DNA from: Pacificitalea sp040119125
Lineage (GTDB): Bacteria > Pseudomonadota > Alphaproteobacteria > Rhodobacterales > Rhodobacteraceae
Assembly: GCA_040119125.1 (NCBI GenBank)
Contig: JBEDTR010000005.1
Location: 124,001 to 188,000 of the forward strand
Reading direction: 5' to 3'
Length of the DNA: 64,000 nt
The translations under genes and the position numbers were made by a program. The notes beneath the pieces were generated by a model. It was not told the origin of the DNA and made no database searches. It saw nothing but the letters and a program-made list of their open reading frames with translations. Below, one piece after another: positions 1-9,238 of the stretch. Every line of letters begins with the position of its first letter. Position 1 is the stretch's first letter.

Positions 1-778
1 GATAGAAATCCGAAAACACCCGGCTGGTGGCGACGCGATTTTCCAAGGCAAAGCCTGCGCCCGACGGCGCCTGCGTCCGGTCGCCCAGCACAAACCACGT
101 CCCATCGGGGGAGCGGCCGATCTCGAAGGCGAGGAAATGCAGAAAATGCCCGCCGGGCGGGGTGATGCCCACCAGCGGGTGCAGCCATTCGGGGTTCTGC
201 GCCACCAGCGCCGCGGGAAGCTGCCCGGATTTGACCAGATCGCCCGGACCATAAAGATCGGCCATCACCCGTTCGAGCAGATCGGCGCGCTGCGCCAGCC
301 CGGCCTCGATCCCGGCCCATTCATCCGCGTCGATCAGAACGGGCACGTGGCTGAGCGGCCAGTCACGCTCGGTCGAGGCATCTTCGCTATAGTGGCGAAA
401 GAACACGCCCGCATCGCGCAGATATTTATCCCCGCGCCCGAACGCGTCTGAGATCGCCTCGGGAGATTGGCGCGCGAGGTTGCACATGAACTGCTGCCAG
501 ACCGGGCGCATTTCGCCATCCGGTCCGCGCAATTCATCGGCGATGCCGGGGCGGGCCTCATAGCCCGCCAGCATATCCGCCAAGCGCTGCGCCATCTGGC
601 GTTCCGCCGCCGTAGCCTGCGCGCCCGTGGCCTGCGCGCCGGGTGCCTTCGCACCGGTCGGCTGCGCCCCGATCCCCTGTGCGCCCGTCCCCTGCGCCCC
701 GATCCCCTGCGTGCCCGTCGCGCGGCGCTGATCGTCAAGACCGGCCCCGCGCGTCTTCTCTTCCCTCTTCTCGGTCAT
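1..778 (-). CDS. Circularly permuted ATP-grasp family protein (N-terminal part, runs off window)
   Basis: The reading frame from the ATG at 778 stays open to the window edge, giving 259 residues of a longer protein. After a 56-residue low-complexity lead the sequence is typical of the circularly permuted type 2 ATP-grasp family, for example LYGPGDLVKSG near residue 190 and NPEWLHPLVGI about 15 residues later. Family members are usually around 470 residues alone or around 800 when fused to an alpha-E domain, so most of the ATP-binding core lies outside the window. The start lies 4 bases after the stop of the transglutaminase gene, so the two are one operon. These genes commonly co-occur and have been proposed to make or process a peptide-like ligation product. 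The substrate is unknown. Confidence 0.85.
   Translation of the reverse strand, partial: MTEKREEKTRGAGLDDQRRATGTQGIGAQGTGAQGIGAQPTGAKAPGAQATGAQATAAERQMAQRLADMLAGYEARPGIADELRGPDGEMRPVWQQFMCNLARQSPEAISDAFGRGDKYLRDAGVFFRHYSEDASTERDWPLSHVPVLIDADEWAGIEAGLAQRADLLERVMADLYGPGDLVKSGQLPAALVAQNPEWLHPLVGITPPGGHFLHFLAFEIGRSPDGTWFVLGDRTQAPSGAGFALENRVATSRVFSDFY
611..715 (-). repeat. Seven-copy 15-bp minisatellite coding GAQxT/I pentapeptides
   Basis: Residues 22-56 of the ATP-grasp protein are seven consecutive pentapeptides: GTQGI, GAQGT, GAQGI, GAQPT, GAKAP, GAQAT and GAQAT. They are encoded by seven imperfect 15-base units (105 bases). The repeat keeps the frame and sits just before the conserved domain, so it probably forms a flexible N-terminal lead. 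Copy number could vary by slippage without breaking the frame. Confidence 0.9.
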
Positions 779-782
779 CCGA

Positions 783-3700
783 TCACAATCCCGATCGGCG
801 CCGCAGATCGAGCGTCATCGGGAATTCCGGGTGGCGGGTTTCCGGCTCCGGGACATAGGCGCCGGGGCTGTGGCCATGTGGCTCGAACCGGGCGAGGCGG
901 CGGGCCTCGGCCTCATTGCCATTGACGGGGAAGGTGTCGTAGCTGCGCCCGCCGGGATGGGCGACATGATAGGTGCAGCCGCCGATGGCGCGCCCGGTCC
1001 ATGTGTCGAAGATGTCAAAGACCAGCGGCGCATCGACCGGCAGCACGGGATGCAGCGCCTCGGGCGGCTGCCATGCCTTGAACCGGACCGCGCCCACGGC
1101 CAGCCCGCGGGTTCCGCTGGGGGTCAGCGACATCTGTCGGCGATTGACGCAGACGGTGTAGCGTCCGGGGTCGGCGGCGGTCAGGCTGACCTGAAGACGT
1201 TCCACCGAACTGTCGGTGTAGCGCACGGTGCCGCCAATCGCGCCGGTTTCACCCAGCACATGCCACGGCTCCAGCGCTTGCCGGATTTCCAGCCCGATGC
1301 CCTCATAGGCGACCTCGCCGCAGAACGGGAACCGGAACTCCGCCTGCGCACGATACCATTCGGGGTCCAGATCAAAGCCATGATCGCGCAGGTCGCGCAG
1401 CACTTCCTCGAAATCCTGCCAGATGAAATGCGGCAGCATGAACCGGTCATGCAGCGTGGTGCCCCAGCGCACCGGCTTACCGGTCACCGGCGCATCCCAG
1501 AGCCGCGAAATGATGGCGCGGATCAGCAATTGCTGGGCGAGGTTCATTTTCGGATCTGGCGGCATCTCGAAGCCACGGAATTCCACCAGCCCCAACCGCC
1601 CGGTCGGGCCATCGGGCGAGTAGAGCTTATCAATGCAGAGCTCCGCCCGGTGGGTATTGCCGGTCACGTCGATCAGGATATTGCGCAGCAGCCGGTCGAG
1701 CACCCATGGCGGTGTATGTTCCGCCGCCCCCGCGCCCTGAATTTGGTCGAGCGCGATTTCCAGCTCATAAAGGCTGTCATGACGGGCCTCGTCGATGCGC
1801 GGCGCCTGACTGGTGGGGCCGATGAACAGGCCCGAAAATAGGTAGCTGAGCGCCGGGTGCCGTTGCCAGTAGAGGATCAGCGAGCGCATCAGATCGGGAC
1901 GCCGCAAAAACGGGCTGTCCATCACACTGGCCCCGCCGACGACGACATGATTGCCCCCGCCAGTGCCGGTATGGCGACCGTCGATCATGAATTTATCTGC
2001 GCCGAGCCGACATTGCCGGGCCTCGTCATAGATCGCCTGCGTGGTGGCCACGCATTCTTCCCAACTGGCGGCGGGGTGGATATTGACCTCCAACACACCG
2101 GGATCGGGGGCGACGCGGATCACATTCATCCGGGCGTCATGGGGCGGCGCGTAGCCTTCGATATGCACCGGCAGACCCAATTTGGCAGCGGCGGCCTCGG
2201 CAGCGGCAACCAGCTCGAGGTAATCCTCCACCCGTTCCGTCGGCGGCATGAAGATGCACAGCCGCCCGTCACGCGGCTCGACACTCATGGCGGTGCGGAC
2301 CTCTCCGCCTTCGGTGTTCAATTCCTGCTCGACCACATCCTGTCCCGGCTCCGACGCGGTGAAGCGTGCCGTGCCCTGACTGCGTTCGCCGGTGATCTCG
2401 GGGCCGATGCGCTTGCCCTGCCCTTCCGTCGCTGCATGACCTCCGGTCGCAGCATCACCATCCGGGCGACGTCCGCCGCGATCCGGCAGCGGCCCGGTCT
2501 GGGTCGAGGGGTCCGCGACATAGGTGTAGGGGTAATCCTCCTTGGGGATATGCGGCAGGCTGTCGAGCGGCAGGCGGAAGCCTACGGGGCTGTCGCCGGG
2601 CACCAAGAACAGCTTGCCGCGTCTTGTGCGCCACAGCTCGGACATCCAGCCGGAACTGGCGCGCGCCTGCCAGCGCTGGATCGGCAGCACCATGCCCGAG
2701 GGCGCGGTCAGGCCGCGATCAAACACGCGTGCGATCCGGTAGCGCGCCTCGGCATCGGCCAGTTTGGAATTTTCCGGGGTCACGTTATCAGGCAGGTTGG
2801 CCTCCCGCAGGAGCCATTCGCCGGGGTCTTCATAGGCGGGCTGGACGTGATCGGGATCGACGCCCAGTTCTTCGGCCATGCCCGCCAACAGCGCGCGGGC
2901 TTGCTCCGGACCGGCACCGGTTTCGGCGTTTTCGGTCGCGATCAAGGATTCGTCGCTCCAGATCGCTTTGCCGTCGCGACGCCAGTAGAGCGAGAAGGTC
3001 CAGCGCGGCAGGGTTTCACCCGGATACCACTTGCCCTGCCCGTAATGCAGAAAGCCGCCGGGCGCGAAGCGGTCGCGCAGGCGGCGAATAAGCTTGTCGG
3101 CAAGCGGACGTTTCATGGGACCGACGGCTTCGGTGTTCCATTCCTCTGCCTCGAAATCGTCAATCGACACGAAGGTCGGCTCGCCCCCCATGGTCAAGCG
3201 CACATCGGATTTCTCCAGCGCCGCGTCGACCTGACGGCCCAGCGCATCGAGCCGCTGCCAGCTTTCTTCCGGGAAGGGTTTGGTGATGCGCGGATGTTCG
3301 GCCACCCGGCGCACGGTCATGTCGAAATCGAACGTCACCTCCGCCGGGCTGGCCATGCCGGAGATCGGCGCGGCATTGGCGTAATGCGGCGTCGCGGCCA
3401 GCGGAATATGGCTTTCGCCCGTCAGCAGACCGGAGGTCGGGTCCAGCCCGACCCAGCCCGCGCCCGGCAGATAGACCTCGCACCATGCATGCAGATCGGT
3501 GAAGTCGTGATCCGTGCCCGCCGGGCCGTCGAGCGCCTGCAAATCCGGTTTCAGCTGGATCAGGTAGCCCGAGCAGAACCGCGCGGCGAAGCCGAGATTG
3601 CGCAGAATCTGCACCAGCAGCCATGAGCTGTCGCGGCACGAGCCGGAGGCGCTTTCCAGCGTTTCCTCGGGCGTCTGCACGCCCGGCTCCATGCGGATCG

Positions 3701-4175
3701 TGTAGCCCACCTGCTGGGACAGGCGCATGTTCAGCCCGACGAGGAAATCGACAGTGCCCTCCTCGCTGCGGTCGATATCGCGCAGATATTGTTGCAGGCG
3801 CGGGCCCGCAGGTTCCGGCGTGGCATAGATCGTCAGATCCTCGCGCAGCGCCTCGGGGTAGTCGAAGGGCCATTTCTGGGCCAGATCCTCGACGAAAAAA
3901 TCGAAGGGGTTATAGACCGACATATCGGCAACGAGATCGACCTCGATGCGGAATTCGCGCACCGGCTCGGGAAAGACAAACCGCGCCAGCCAGTTGCCAT
4001 AGGGGTCTTGCTGGTGGTTCACGAAATGCCCGCCGGGGCTGACCTTCAGCGAATGGCTGATGACCCGCGTGCGGCTATGCGGGGCCGGTCGCAGGCGGAT
4101 GATCTGCGGGCTCAGCGTGACCGGGCGGTCGTATTTGTAATGCGTCAGGTGCGTGATGGCGGCATGAATGGACAT
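783..4175 (-). CDS. Transglutaminase-like protein with DUF2126 C-terminal region
   Basis: This 1130-residue protein starts MSIHAAITHLTHYKYDR, the usual beginning of bacterial transglutaminase-like N domains. The transglutaminase core follows, with a Cys-His-Asp triad visible at C180 (ASGSCRDSSW), H229 (DLHAWCEVY) and D245 (GLDPTSG). From about residue 310 to the end it matches the large DUF2126 region, which has many conserved Trp/Arg/His motifs such as GRHTGTGGGNH. This architecture is well known in alphaproteobacteria and usually sits next to a circularly permuted ATP-grasp gene, as here. The activity is probably a cysteine peptidase or amide-bond transfer. The physiological substrate is not known. 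Confidence 0.9.
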   Translation of the reverse strand: MSIHAAITHLTHYKYDRPVTLSPQIIRLRPAPHSRTRVISHSLKVSPGGHFVNHQQDPYGNWLARFVFPEPVREFRIEVDLVADMSVYNPFDFFVEDLAQKWPFDYPEALREDLTIYATPEPAGPRLQQYLRDIDRSEEGTVDFLVGLNMRLSQQVGYTIRMEPGVQTPEETLESASGSCRDSSWLLVQILRNLGFAARFCSGYLIQLKPDLQALDGPAGTDHDFTDLHAWCEVYLPGAGWVGLDPTSGLLTGESHIPLAATPHYANAAPISGMASPAEVTFDFDMTVRRVAEHPRITKPFPEESWQRLDALGRQVDAALEKSDVRLTMGGEPTFVSIDDFEAEEWNTEAVGPMKRPLADKLIRRLRDRFAPGGFLHYGQGKWYPGETLPRWTFSLYWRRDGKAIWSDESLIATENAETGAGPEQARALLAGMAEELGVDPDHVQPAYEDPGEWLLREANLPDNVTPENSKLADAEARYRIARVFDRGLTAPSGMVLPIQRWQARASSGWMSELWRTRRGKLFLVPGDSPVGFRLPLDSLPHIPKEDYPYTYVADPSTQTGPLPDRGGRRPDGDAATGGHAATEGQGKRIGPEITGERSQGTARFTASEPGQDVVEQELNTEGGEVRTAMSVEPRDGRLCIFMPPTERVEDYLELVAAAEAAAAKLGLPVHIEGYAPPHDARMNVIRVAPDPGVLEVNIHPAASWEECVATTQAIYDEARQCRLGADKFMIDGRHTGTGGGNHVVVGGASVMDSPFLRRPDLMRSLILYWQRHPALSYLFSGLFIGPTSQAPRIDEARHDSLYELEIALDQIQGAGAAEHTPPWVLDRLLRNILIDVTGNTHRAELCIDKLYSPDGPTGRLGLVEFRGFEMPPDPKMNLAQQLLIRAIISRLWDAPVTGKPVRWGTTLHDRFMLPHFIWQDFEEVLRDLRDHGFDLDPEWYRAQAEFRFPFCGEVAYEGIGLEIRQALEPWHVLGETGAIGGTVRYTDSSVERLQVSLTAADPGRYTVCVNRRQMSLTPSGTRGLAVGAVRFKAWQPPEALHPVLPVDAPLVFDIFDTWTGRAIGGCTYHVAHPGGRSYDTFPVNGNEAEARRLARFEPHGHSPGAYVPEPETRHPEFPMTLDLRRRSGL

Positions 4176-4302
4176 CGGAGGCTTTCACTGAGGGCGCAGG
4201 AGGTTATCGGCATAGCAGCACGAAACGCCGCCCCGATGCTAGGGGCAACGCCTTCAGCACGCCGCAAACCGCGTCTGCCCGCCGAAGCTGCTGAATTCGT
4301 GC

Positions 4303-5715
4303 TCAGGGCAGCAGCACGCCGGGGTTCATCACGCCCTGCGGATCGATCGCGGTCTTGATCGCGCGCATCATGTCGAGCGCGACGGGATCCTTGCGCCGCC
4401 GCATCGAGGGCAGTTTGCTGCGGCCCACGCCATGTTCGGCGGAAAAACTGCCGCCGAATTCCGCCACCACATCCTCGACCATCTCCCGCAGCGCGTCGAG
4501 ATGGGTGGCGTCATCGCGGGTCGGAAACATCGTGTAATGCAGGTTGCCATCGCCCAGATGGCCGACCGTCACGCTATAGGCGCCCGCATCCATCGCCCCC
4601 AGTCGCGCCTCCAGCCCGGCCAGCGCCGCGCCGACCTGATCGGGCGGCACCGCGATGTCGGTATCCACCAGCGGCGCGCGGTCGAGCGTGATCTCGGCGG
4701 CGATTTCGCGCAGGTGCCACAGTTCCTTGCGCTGGGCGTCGGAGCGGGCCACGACCGCATCCGCAATCTGACCGCGTTCCAGCGCGTGGCCCAGCGTTTC
4801 CTCCAGCAGCGCGACCACCGGCACGGTGCCATCGGCGTCCGGCACCGCGTCCCGACGGGCAGTGGCGCCCAGTTCAATCAGCAGGGTAAAGGCATGATCG
4901 CCGTCCAACGGCGCGTTCAGGCCGGGGCGGGTTTCGCGCAGGCGGGCAAAGTAGCTCTGCGGCATGATCTCGAACGCTTCCACCGCGCCGGAGCTTTCGC
5001 TTTGCAGCCGGTTGAGCAGGTCCAGCGCCCCGTCGAGCGAGGACATCCCCACCATCGCCGTGGCATAGGCCACGGGGGTTGGAAACAGTTTCAACACCGC
5101 CGCCGTGATGACGCCCAGCGTGCCTTCGGCCCCGATCAGAAGCTGGCGCAGGTCATAGCCGGAATTGTCCTTCAGCAGGGCGGAGGTCAGATCCATCACC
5201 CGCCCATCGGGCAGCACCGCCTCCAGTCCCAGACACAGCGCGCGGGTATTGCCGTAACGCAGCACATTGGCGCCGCCCGCATTCGTCGACAGCACACCGC
5301 CGATCCGCGCCGAGCCGCGTGCGCCGAACATCAGCGGGAAGCTCAGACCCTGTGCCGCGACCGCCTCTTGCAGAGTGGCAACGACGACGCCGGCTTCGGC
5401 CACCGCGACGCGCGCGTGACTGCGGATTTCGCGAATCCGGTTCATCCGCTCAGTCGATAAGATCACCGCATCGCAGGCCTGCGTCGCCCCGGTCACGCCG
5501 GTATTGCCGCCCATCGGCACGATTGGGGTGCGGGTGTCCTGCGCAAGCCGCATGATCGCGGCAACCTCCTCCGTTGAGCCGGGCCGCACGACTGCACCGG
5601 GCTGCGCGGAATAGGATTTCACCCAGCTTTGCCCATAGGGCGCGGCGTCGGACCCGGTCAGCACCTGCGCGGGTCCGCAAATCGCGGCAAGTCGGTCAAG
5701 AGGCAGGTCTGGCAT
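4303..5715 (-). CDS. FAD-binding oxidoreductase, GlcD/D-2-hydroxyacid dehydrogenase type
   Basis: This 470-residue flavoprotein belongs to the FAD-linked oxidase family with a VAO-type PP-loop (PMGGNTGVTGA, residues about 67-77). It has the C-terminal signatures GHLGDGNLHY and FSAEHGVGRSK of glycolate oxidase subunit GlcD and D-2-hydroxyglutarate/D-lactate dehydrogenases. It should oxidise a D-2-hydroxy acid to the 2-oxo acid and pass electrons to a carrier. The longest frame reaches 5844, but the ATG at 5715 has a GGAG sequence about 7 bases upstream and gives the usual family N-terminus. The exact substrate cannot be assigned from the sequence. Confidence 0.85.
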   Translation of the reverse strand: MPDLPLDRLAAICGPAQVLTGSDAAPYGQSWVKSYSAQPGAVVRPGSTEEVAAIMRLAQDTRTPIVPMGGNTGVTGATQACDAVILSTERMNRIREIRSHARVAVAEAGVVVATLQEAVAAQGLSFPLMFGARGSARIGGVLSTNAGGANVLRYGNTRALCLGLEAVLPDGRVMDLTSALLKDNSGYDLRQLLIGAEGTLGVITAAVLKLFPTPVAYATAMVGMSSLDGALDLLNRLQSESSGAVEAFEIMPQSYFARLRETRPGLNAPLDGDHAFTLLIELGATARRDAVPDADGTVPVVALLEETLGHALERGQIADAVVARSDAQRKELWHLREIAAEITLDRAPLVDTDIAVPPDQVGAALAGLEARLGAMDAGAYSVTVGHLGDGNLHYTMFPTRDDATHLDALREMVEDVVAEFGGSFSAEHGVGRSKLPSMRRRKDPVALDMMRAIKTAIDPQGVMNPGVLLP

Positions 5716-5850
5716 GGTGATCTCCGTCCGGGCGGCGCGTTGTGTTTCAAAGGGGTGATGGCCCTGCGGCAGGCGCGGGTCAAGGCGAGGGTGTGGCCCC
5801 ATCGGCGCCTGCCCGTGGGGCGACGACGGGGGAATGGTGGGCATTCCGGT

Positions 5851-5935
5851 GTCACCCCCCTCCCCGCTTTGAAGTCAGGCAAGGTGGCAAAACGCCAGCG
5901 CGCAGGACCGGGTAGGCGCCTGAGCAGCGGGTCGG
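5851..5935 (+). repeat. Diverged fragment of the structured intergenic repeat (copy E)
   Basis: This stretch resembles the middle of the repeat found three times at 60871-61424. It shares the order CACCCCCCTCCCCGC, GAAGTCAG, AAGGTGGCAAAACGCCAGC and a G/C-rich right arm ending AGGCGCC. The second hairpin is not preserved. It lies between the start of the FAD oxidase gene and the end of the FtsX-like gene, in the same orientation as all other copies. Confidence 0.55.
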
Positions 5936-5951
5936 ACAGGTGCCCGCCCCT

Positions 5952-8489
5952 TCAGTCCCGTGCGCGCAACACGCGGGCGGGACGGGCCGCGAGGGGGCGG
6001 AGCGCGAAGCCAAGCCCGGCAAGGGTCGTGGCCAGCACGCCACCGGCGATGATGAGCAGGGCCGAAAGTGGCTCGAACACGAAATCCGTCTCCATGACAA
6101 AGACCGTCACCGCCCATCCGGCAAGCCCGCCCGCCAGCACGGCAACCAGACCCGCCGCCAATCCAGTCAGCATCGAACGCCACGCGAAATAGGCAAGGAT
6201 CTGGCGCCGCGCGGCGCCCACGGTCTTGAGCACCGCGGCCTCGAACACCCGCGCGCGTTCCCCCGCCGCAGCCGCGCCGATCAGGACAATCCCGCCGGTC
6301 AGAAGCGTCACGCCCGCGCCATAGGTGATGGCGGTGGCGACCGCACCCAGCAGCTCCGCCACCCGTTCGGCTACGTCACGGACGCGGATCATGGTGATGT
6401 TGGGCCAGCGGCTTGCGACGTCGCGCAGGATCGCCGGCTCGGCCTCTGCTTCGGCATAGATCGTGGCGATGAAGGTATGTGGCGCGCCCTGCACCGCCGC
6501 CGGGTTCATCGTCAGCACAAAGCCGATACCGGCGTCCGAAAAATCGACCTCGCGGAACGAGGTCACGTCCGCCTCGATGTCGCGGCCCAGAATGTTGACG
6601 GTCAGGGTATCGCCCAGCTTAAGCCCAATCTCGCGCGCTTCCTCGGCGGCGAAGCTGATTTGAGGCGGGCCGGTGTAATCCTCGGGCCACCATGTGCCTG
6701 CGGTGACTTCCGTCCGGGCGTCGGGGGTGGCGGCATAGGTCACACCGCGATCACCGCGCAGCACCCAGTGATTGCCTGCGACATCGGTCGCGACCTCGCC
6801 GTTGATCCGGGTGATGACACCGCGCAGCATGGGGGCGGTCTCGACCCGCTCGACCCCGGCCTCAGCATCGAGCAGCGTCTGGAGCGGCTGCATTTGATCG
6901 GGTTGAATATCGACGACGAAAAAGCTCGGCGCGACATCGGGCAGATCGCCCGCGATGGCGCGGCGCAGGTTGCTGTCGATCTGGCCCACGGCGGCAAGCA
7001 CCGATAGGCCCAGACCCAGCGACAGGACAACGCTGGCGGTTTCCCCGCCCGGCCCCCCAATCGCGCCTAAGGCCAACCGCAGCGCGCTGCGCCCGCGCAA
7101 CGCGCGCGACCGGGCGGCGCGGCGGCTGAGCGCGGCAATTCCGCGCGCCGCCAGCGCCAGCAGCAGCAGCGCGCCCAGCACGCCCGCGGCCGCGCCCAGC
7201 GTCAGTTCCGGCACGCCCGAAAACCAGACCGCCGCGCCGATCAGCACGACGACCAACCCCAGCACGGTCGCGATCCAGCGGCGGCGTGGCCAGCCTGCCG
7301 CCGCGCCGGCGTCGCGAAACAGGGCTGCGGGACGGATGGTTTCGGTCCGCGCCAGCGGCCAGAGCGTAAAGATCAGCGCCGTCAGCACACCGTAAAGCGC
7401 AGCTTCGGCCAAGGGCCGGGCATGAAGCCCGAACGCCGCAGGGATCGGCAAACGCGCCTCCAGCAGCGGCGCAACCGCCAGCGGCAGAGCGGCGCCCAAC
7501 ACGAGGCCCAGCACCACGCCGAACCCCGCCAACGCGCCGATCTGCATCAGATAGGCCCAGAGGATCACCCGCGACGAGGCGCCGAGGCTGCGCAGCACCG
7601 CGATTGTGGGAATGCGCGCGTCGAGATAGGCGCGCACCGCTGCCGACACGCCGATCCCGCCAACCGCCAGACCGGCAAGCCCGACCAGCACCAGAAACGC
7701 GCCGGTGCGATCGACGAAACGGGCGATGGCGGGCGCGGCGCGGCGGCTGTCGCGCCAGCTCATGCCAGTGTCGCGGAACAGCGCTTCGGCTTCGGCCTTG
7801 ACCGTGTCGAGATCCGCCTCAGCAGGCAGGTCGAGCCGGTAGCGGCTTTCATACAGCGTGCCGGGGGTCAGCAGGCCGGAGCCGTCCAGAGCCGCCCTGC
7901 GCACCAGAACCCGTGGCCCGAAGGCGAACCCGGTCGCGCCGCTGTCAGGCTCCCGGTCCAGCAGCGCGGTCAGGACGAAACTGGCTTCTCCCAACCGGAA
8001 CCTATCCCCGACCGACAATCCCAGCCGCGCCGCCAGCACTGGATCGGCCACGGCCCCCGGTATTCCGTCCGCGCCAGCGAAGGCCGCATCGAGCGGCATC
8101 GCCGGGTCCAGTTCGGCCTGCCCCAGCAGCGGCCAAGCGCCATCGACCCCCTTCAATTGCACCAGCGCGCGATCAGCGCTGCCATCGGGGCGGTCAACCA
8201 CGGCCATTGAGCGGAAATCGACGATCTCGGATACCGTGTTGGCGGCCTGCGCCATCCATGCCCGTTCGTCATCGGTGGCGAAACGATAGGTGAAGCTCAT
8301 CTGCGCATCACCCCCCAGCAGGGTCGCGCCCTCGCGCTCAAGCCCCTGCTGAATGCTTTCGCGCACCATGCCGACAGCAGCGATGGCCGCGACACCCAGC
8401 GCAAGACAGGCGACAAAGACCCGGAACCCCGCCAGCCCGCCGCGCAATTCGCGCCGGGCAATGCGGGCGGCGTCACGCAGCGCGCTCAT
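5952..8489 (-). CDS. FtsX-like ABC transporter permease (YbbP-type)
   Basis: This 845-residue membrane protein has the double FtsX/MacB-type layout: an N-terminal membrane helix at about 17-40, a large periplasmic domain, a block of helices in the middle, a second periplasmic domain and three C-terminal helices. The ATG at 8489 overlaps the stop of the ATPase gene (ATGA), and this start removes an unlikely 22-residue extension. With the ATPase and the divergent tesA it forms the conserved ybbA-ybbP-tesA neighbourhood. The complex is thought to act on the envelope or on lipophilic compounds. Its substrate has not been settled. Confidence 0.9.
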   Translation of the reverse strand: MSALRDAARIARRELRGGLAGFRVFVACLALGVAAIAAVGMVRESIQQGLEREGATLLGGDAQMSFTYRFATDDERAWMAQAANTVSEIVDFRSMAVVDRPDGSADRALVQLKGVDGAWPLLGQAELDPAMPLDAAFAGADGIPGAVADPVLAARLGLSVGDRFRLGEASFVLTALLDREPDSGATGFAFGPRVLVRRAALDGSGLLTPGTLYESRYRLDLPAEADLDTVKAEAEALFRDTGMSWRDSRRAAPAIARFVDRTGAFLVLVGLAGLAVGGIGVSAAVRAYLDARIPTIAVLRSLGASSRVILWAYLMQIGALAGFGVVLGLVLGAALPLAVAPLLEARLPIPAAFGLHARPLAEAALYGVLTALIFTLWPLARTETIRPAALFRDAGAAAGWPRRRWIATVLGLVVVLIGAAVWFSGVPELTLGAAAGVLGALLLLALAARGIAALSRRAARSRALRGRSALRLALGAIGGPGGETASVVLSLGLGLSVLAAVGQIDSNLRRAIAGDLPDVAPSFFVVDIQPDQMQPLQTLLDAEAGVERVETAPMLRGVITRINGEVATDVAGNHWVLRGDRGVTYAATPDARTEVTAGTWWPEDYTGPPQISFAAEEAREIGLKLGDTLTVNILGRDIEADVTSFREVDFSDAGIGFVLTMNPAAVQGAPHTFIATIYAEAEAEPAILRDVASRWPNITMIRVRDVAERVAELLGAVATAITYGAGVTLLTGGIVLIGAAAAGERARVFEAAVLKTVGAARRQILAYFAWRSMLTGLAAGLVAVLAGGLAGWAVTVFVMETDFVFEPLSALLIIAGGVLATTLAGLGFALRPLAARPARVLRARD

Positions 8490-9238
8490 TCGGCGGCGGC
8501 GCGCAGGCCCTCCCCTGCGATCCGGCCATCGGCCAGACGCACCACCCGGTCGCATCGCGCGGCCAGCGCGGGTGCATGCGTGACCAAAACCAGCGTCGCG
8601 CCGTGGCGATCACGCAGGTCAAACAGCATGTCCATGATCGCCTCGCCCGTGGCAGTGTCGAGATTGCCGGTCGGCTCATCGGCCAGCAGGATCTGCGGAC
8701 GCGGCGCGGCGGCACGGGCCAGTGCGACGCGCTGCTGTTCACCGCCCGACATCTGCCGCGGATAATGATTGACGCGCGCGCCCAGACCCACGGCCCGCAG
8801 TTCCGCCTCCGCGCGGTCAAACGCGTCGTCATGCCCGGCCAATTCCAGCGGTGTGGCGACATTTTCCAGCGCGGTCATGGTCGGGATCAGGTGGAAAGAC
8901 TGAAACACGATGCCCATATGATGGCGGCGGAACCGGGCCAGCGCATCCTCGTTCATTCCCGACAGGTCATGGCCGAGGGCGGTGATCCGACCGCCGGTTG
9001 CGCGCTCCAGCCCGCCCATCACCATGAGGAGAGAACTCTTGCCCGACCCCGATGGCCCGATCAGCCCCAGCGTTTCGCCACGCGTCACCGACAGATCAAT
9101 GCCGCGCAGGATCTCCACCGGGCCGGCATTGCCGTCAAGCGTCAGCCGCAGGTCTGCCAGATCAAGCAGGGCATCAGCGGAGGTCGCACCCACAGCTGCG
9201 GGCCCGTCGGCATGGGGGTCGGCGGGTGTCACGGTCAT
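8486..9238 (-). CDS. ABC transporter ATP-binding protein (YbbA-type, LolD/MacB family)
   Basis: This 250-residue ATPase has Walker A GPSGSGKSS, the Q-loop, the signature SGGEQQR and Walker B ILLADEPTGNLD. The ADEPTGNLD wording is typical of the MacB/LolD/FtsE subfamily that partners FtsX-like permeases. It overlaps its permease gene by four bases, so the pair is translationally coupled. The start at 9238 was chosen from the protein family. It overlaps the first bases of the divergent tesA reading frame by two bases, so either start could lie slightly further in. Confidence 0.9.
   Translation of the reverse strand: MTVTPADPHADGPAAVGATSADALLDLADLRLTLDGNAGPVEILRGIDLSVTRGETLGLIGPSGSGKSSLLMVMGGLERATGGRITALGHDLSGMNEDALARFRRHHMGIVFQSFHLIPTMTALENVATPLELAGHDDAFDRAEAELRAVGLGARVNHYPRQMSGGEQQRVALARAAAPRPQILLADEPTGNLDTATGEAIMDMLFDLRDRHGATLVLVTHAPALAARCDRVVRLADGRIAGEGLRAAAE

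Noticed and set aside
611..715. CRISPR-like array from regularly spaced repeats
   Set aside because: The 15-base units are contiguous without spacers and keep a protein frame, so this is a coding minisatellite.
1857..3626. 589-residue plus-strand open frame across the transglutaminase gene
   Set aside because: It lies wholly antisense to a gene with clear catalytic motifs. Its composition (rich in Arg, His, Gly, Ala) is that of a codon-bias shadow, and it has no domain or ribosome site.
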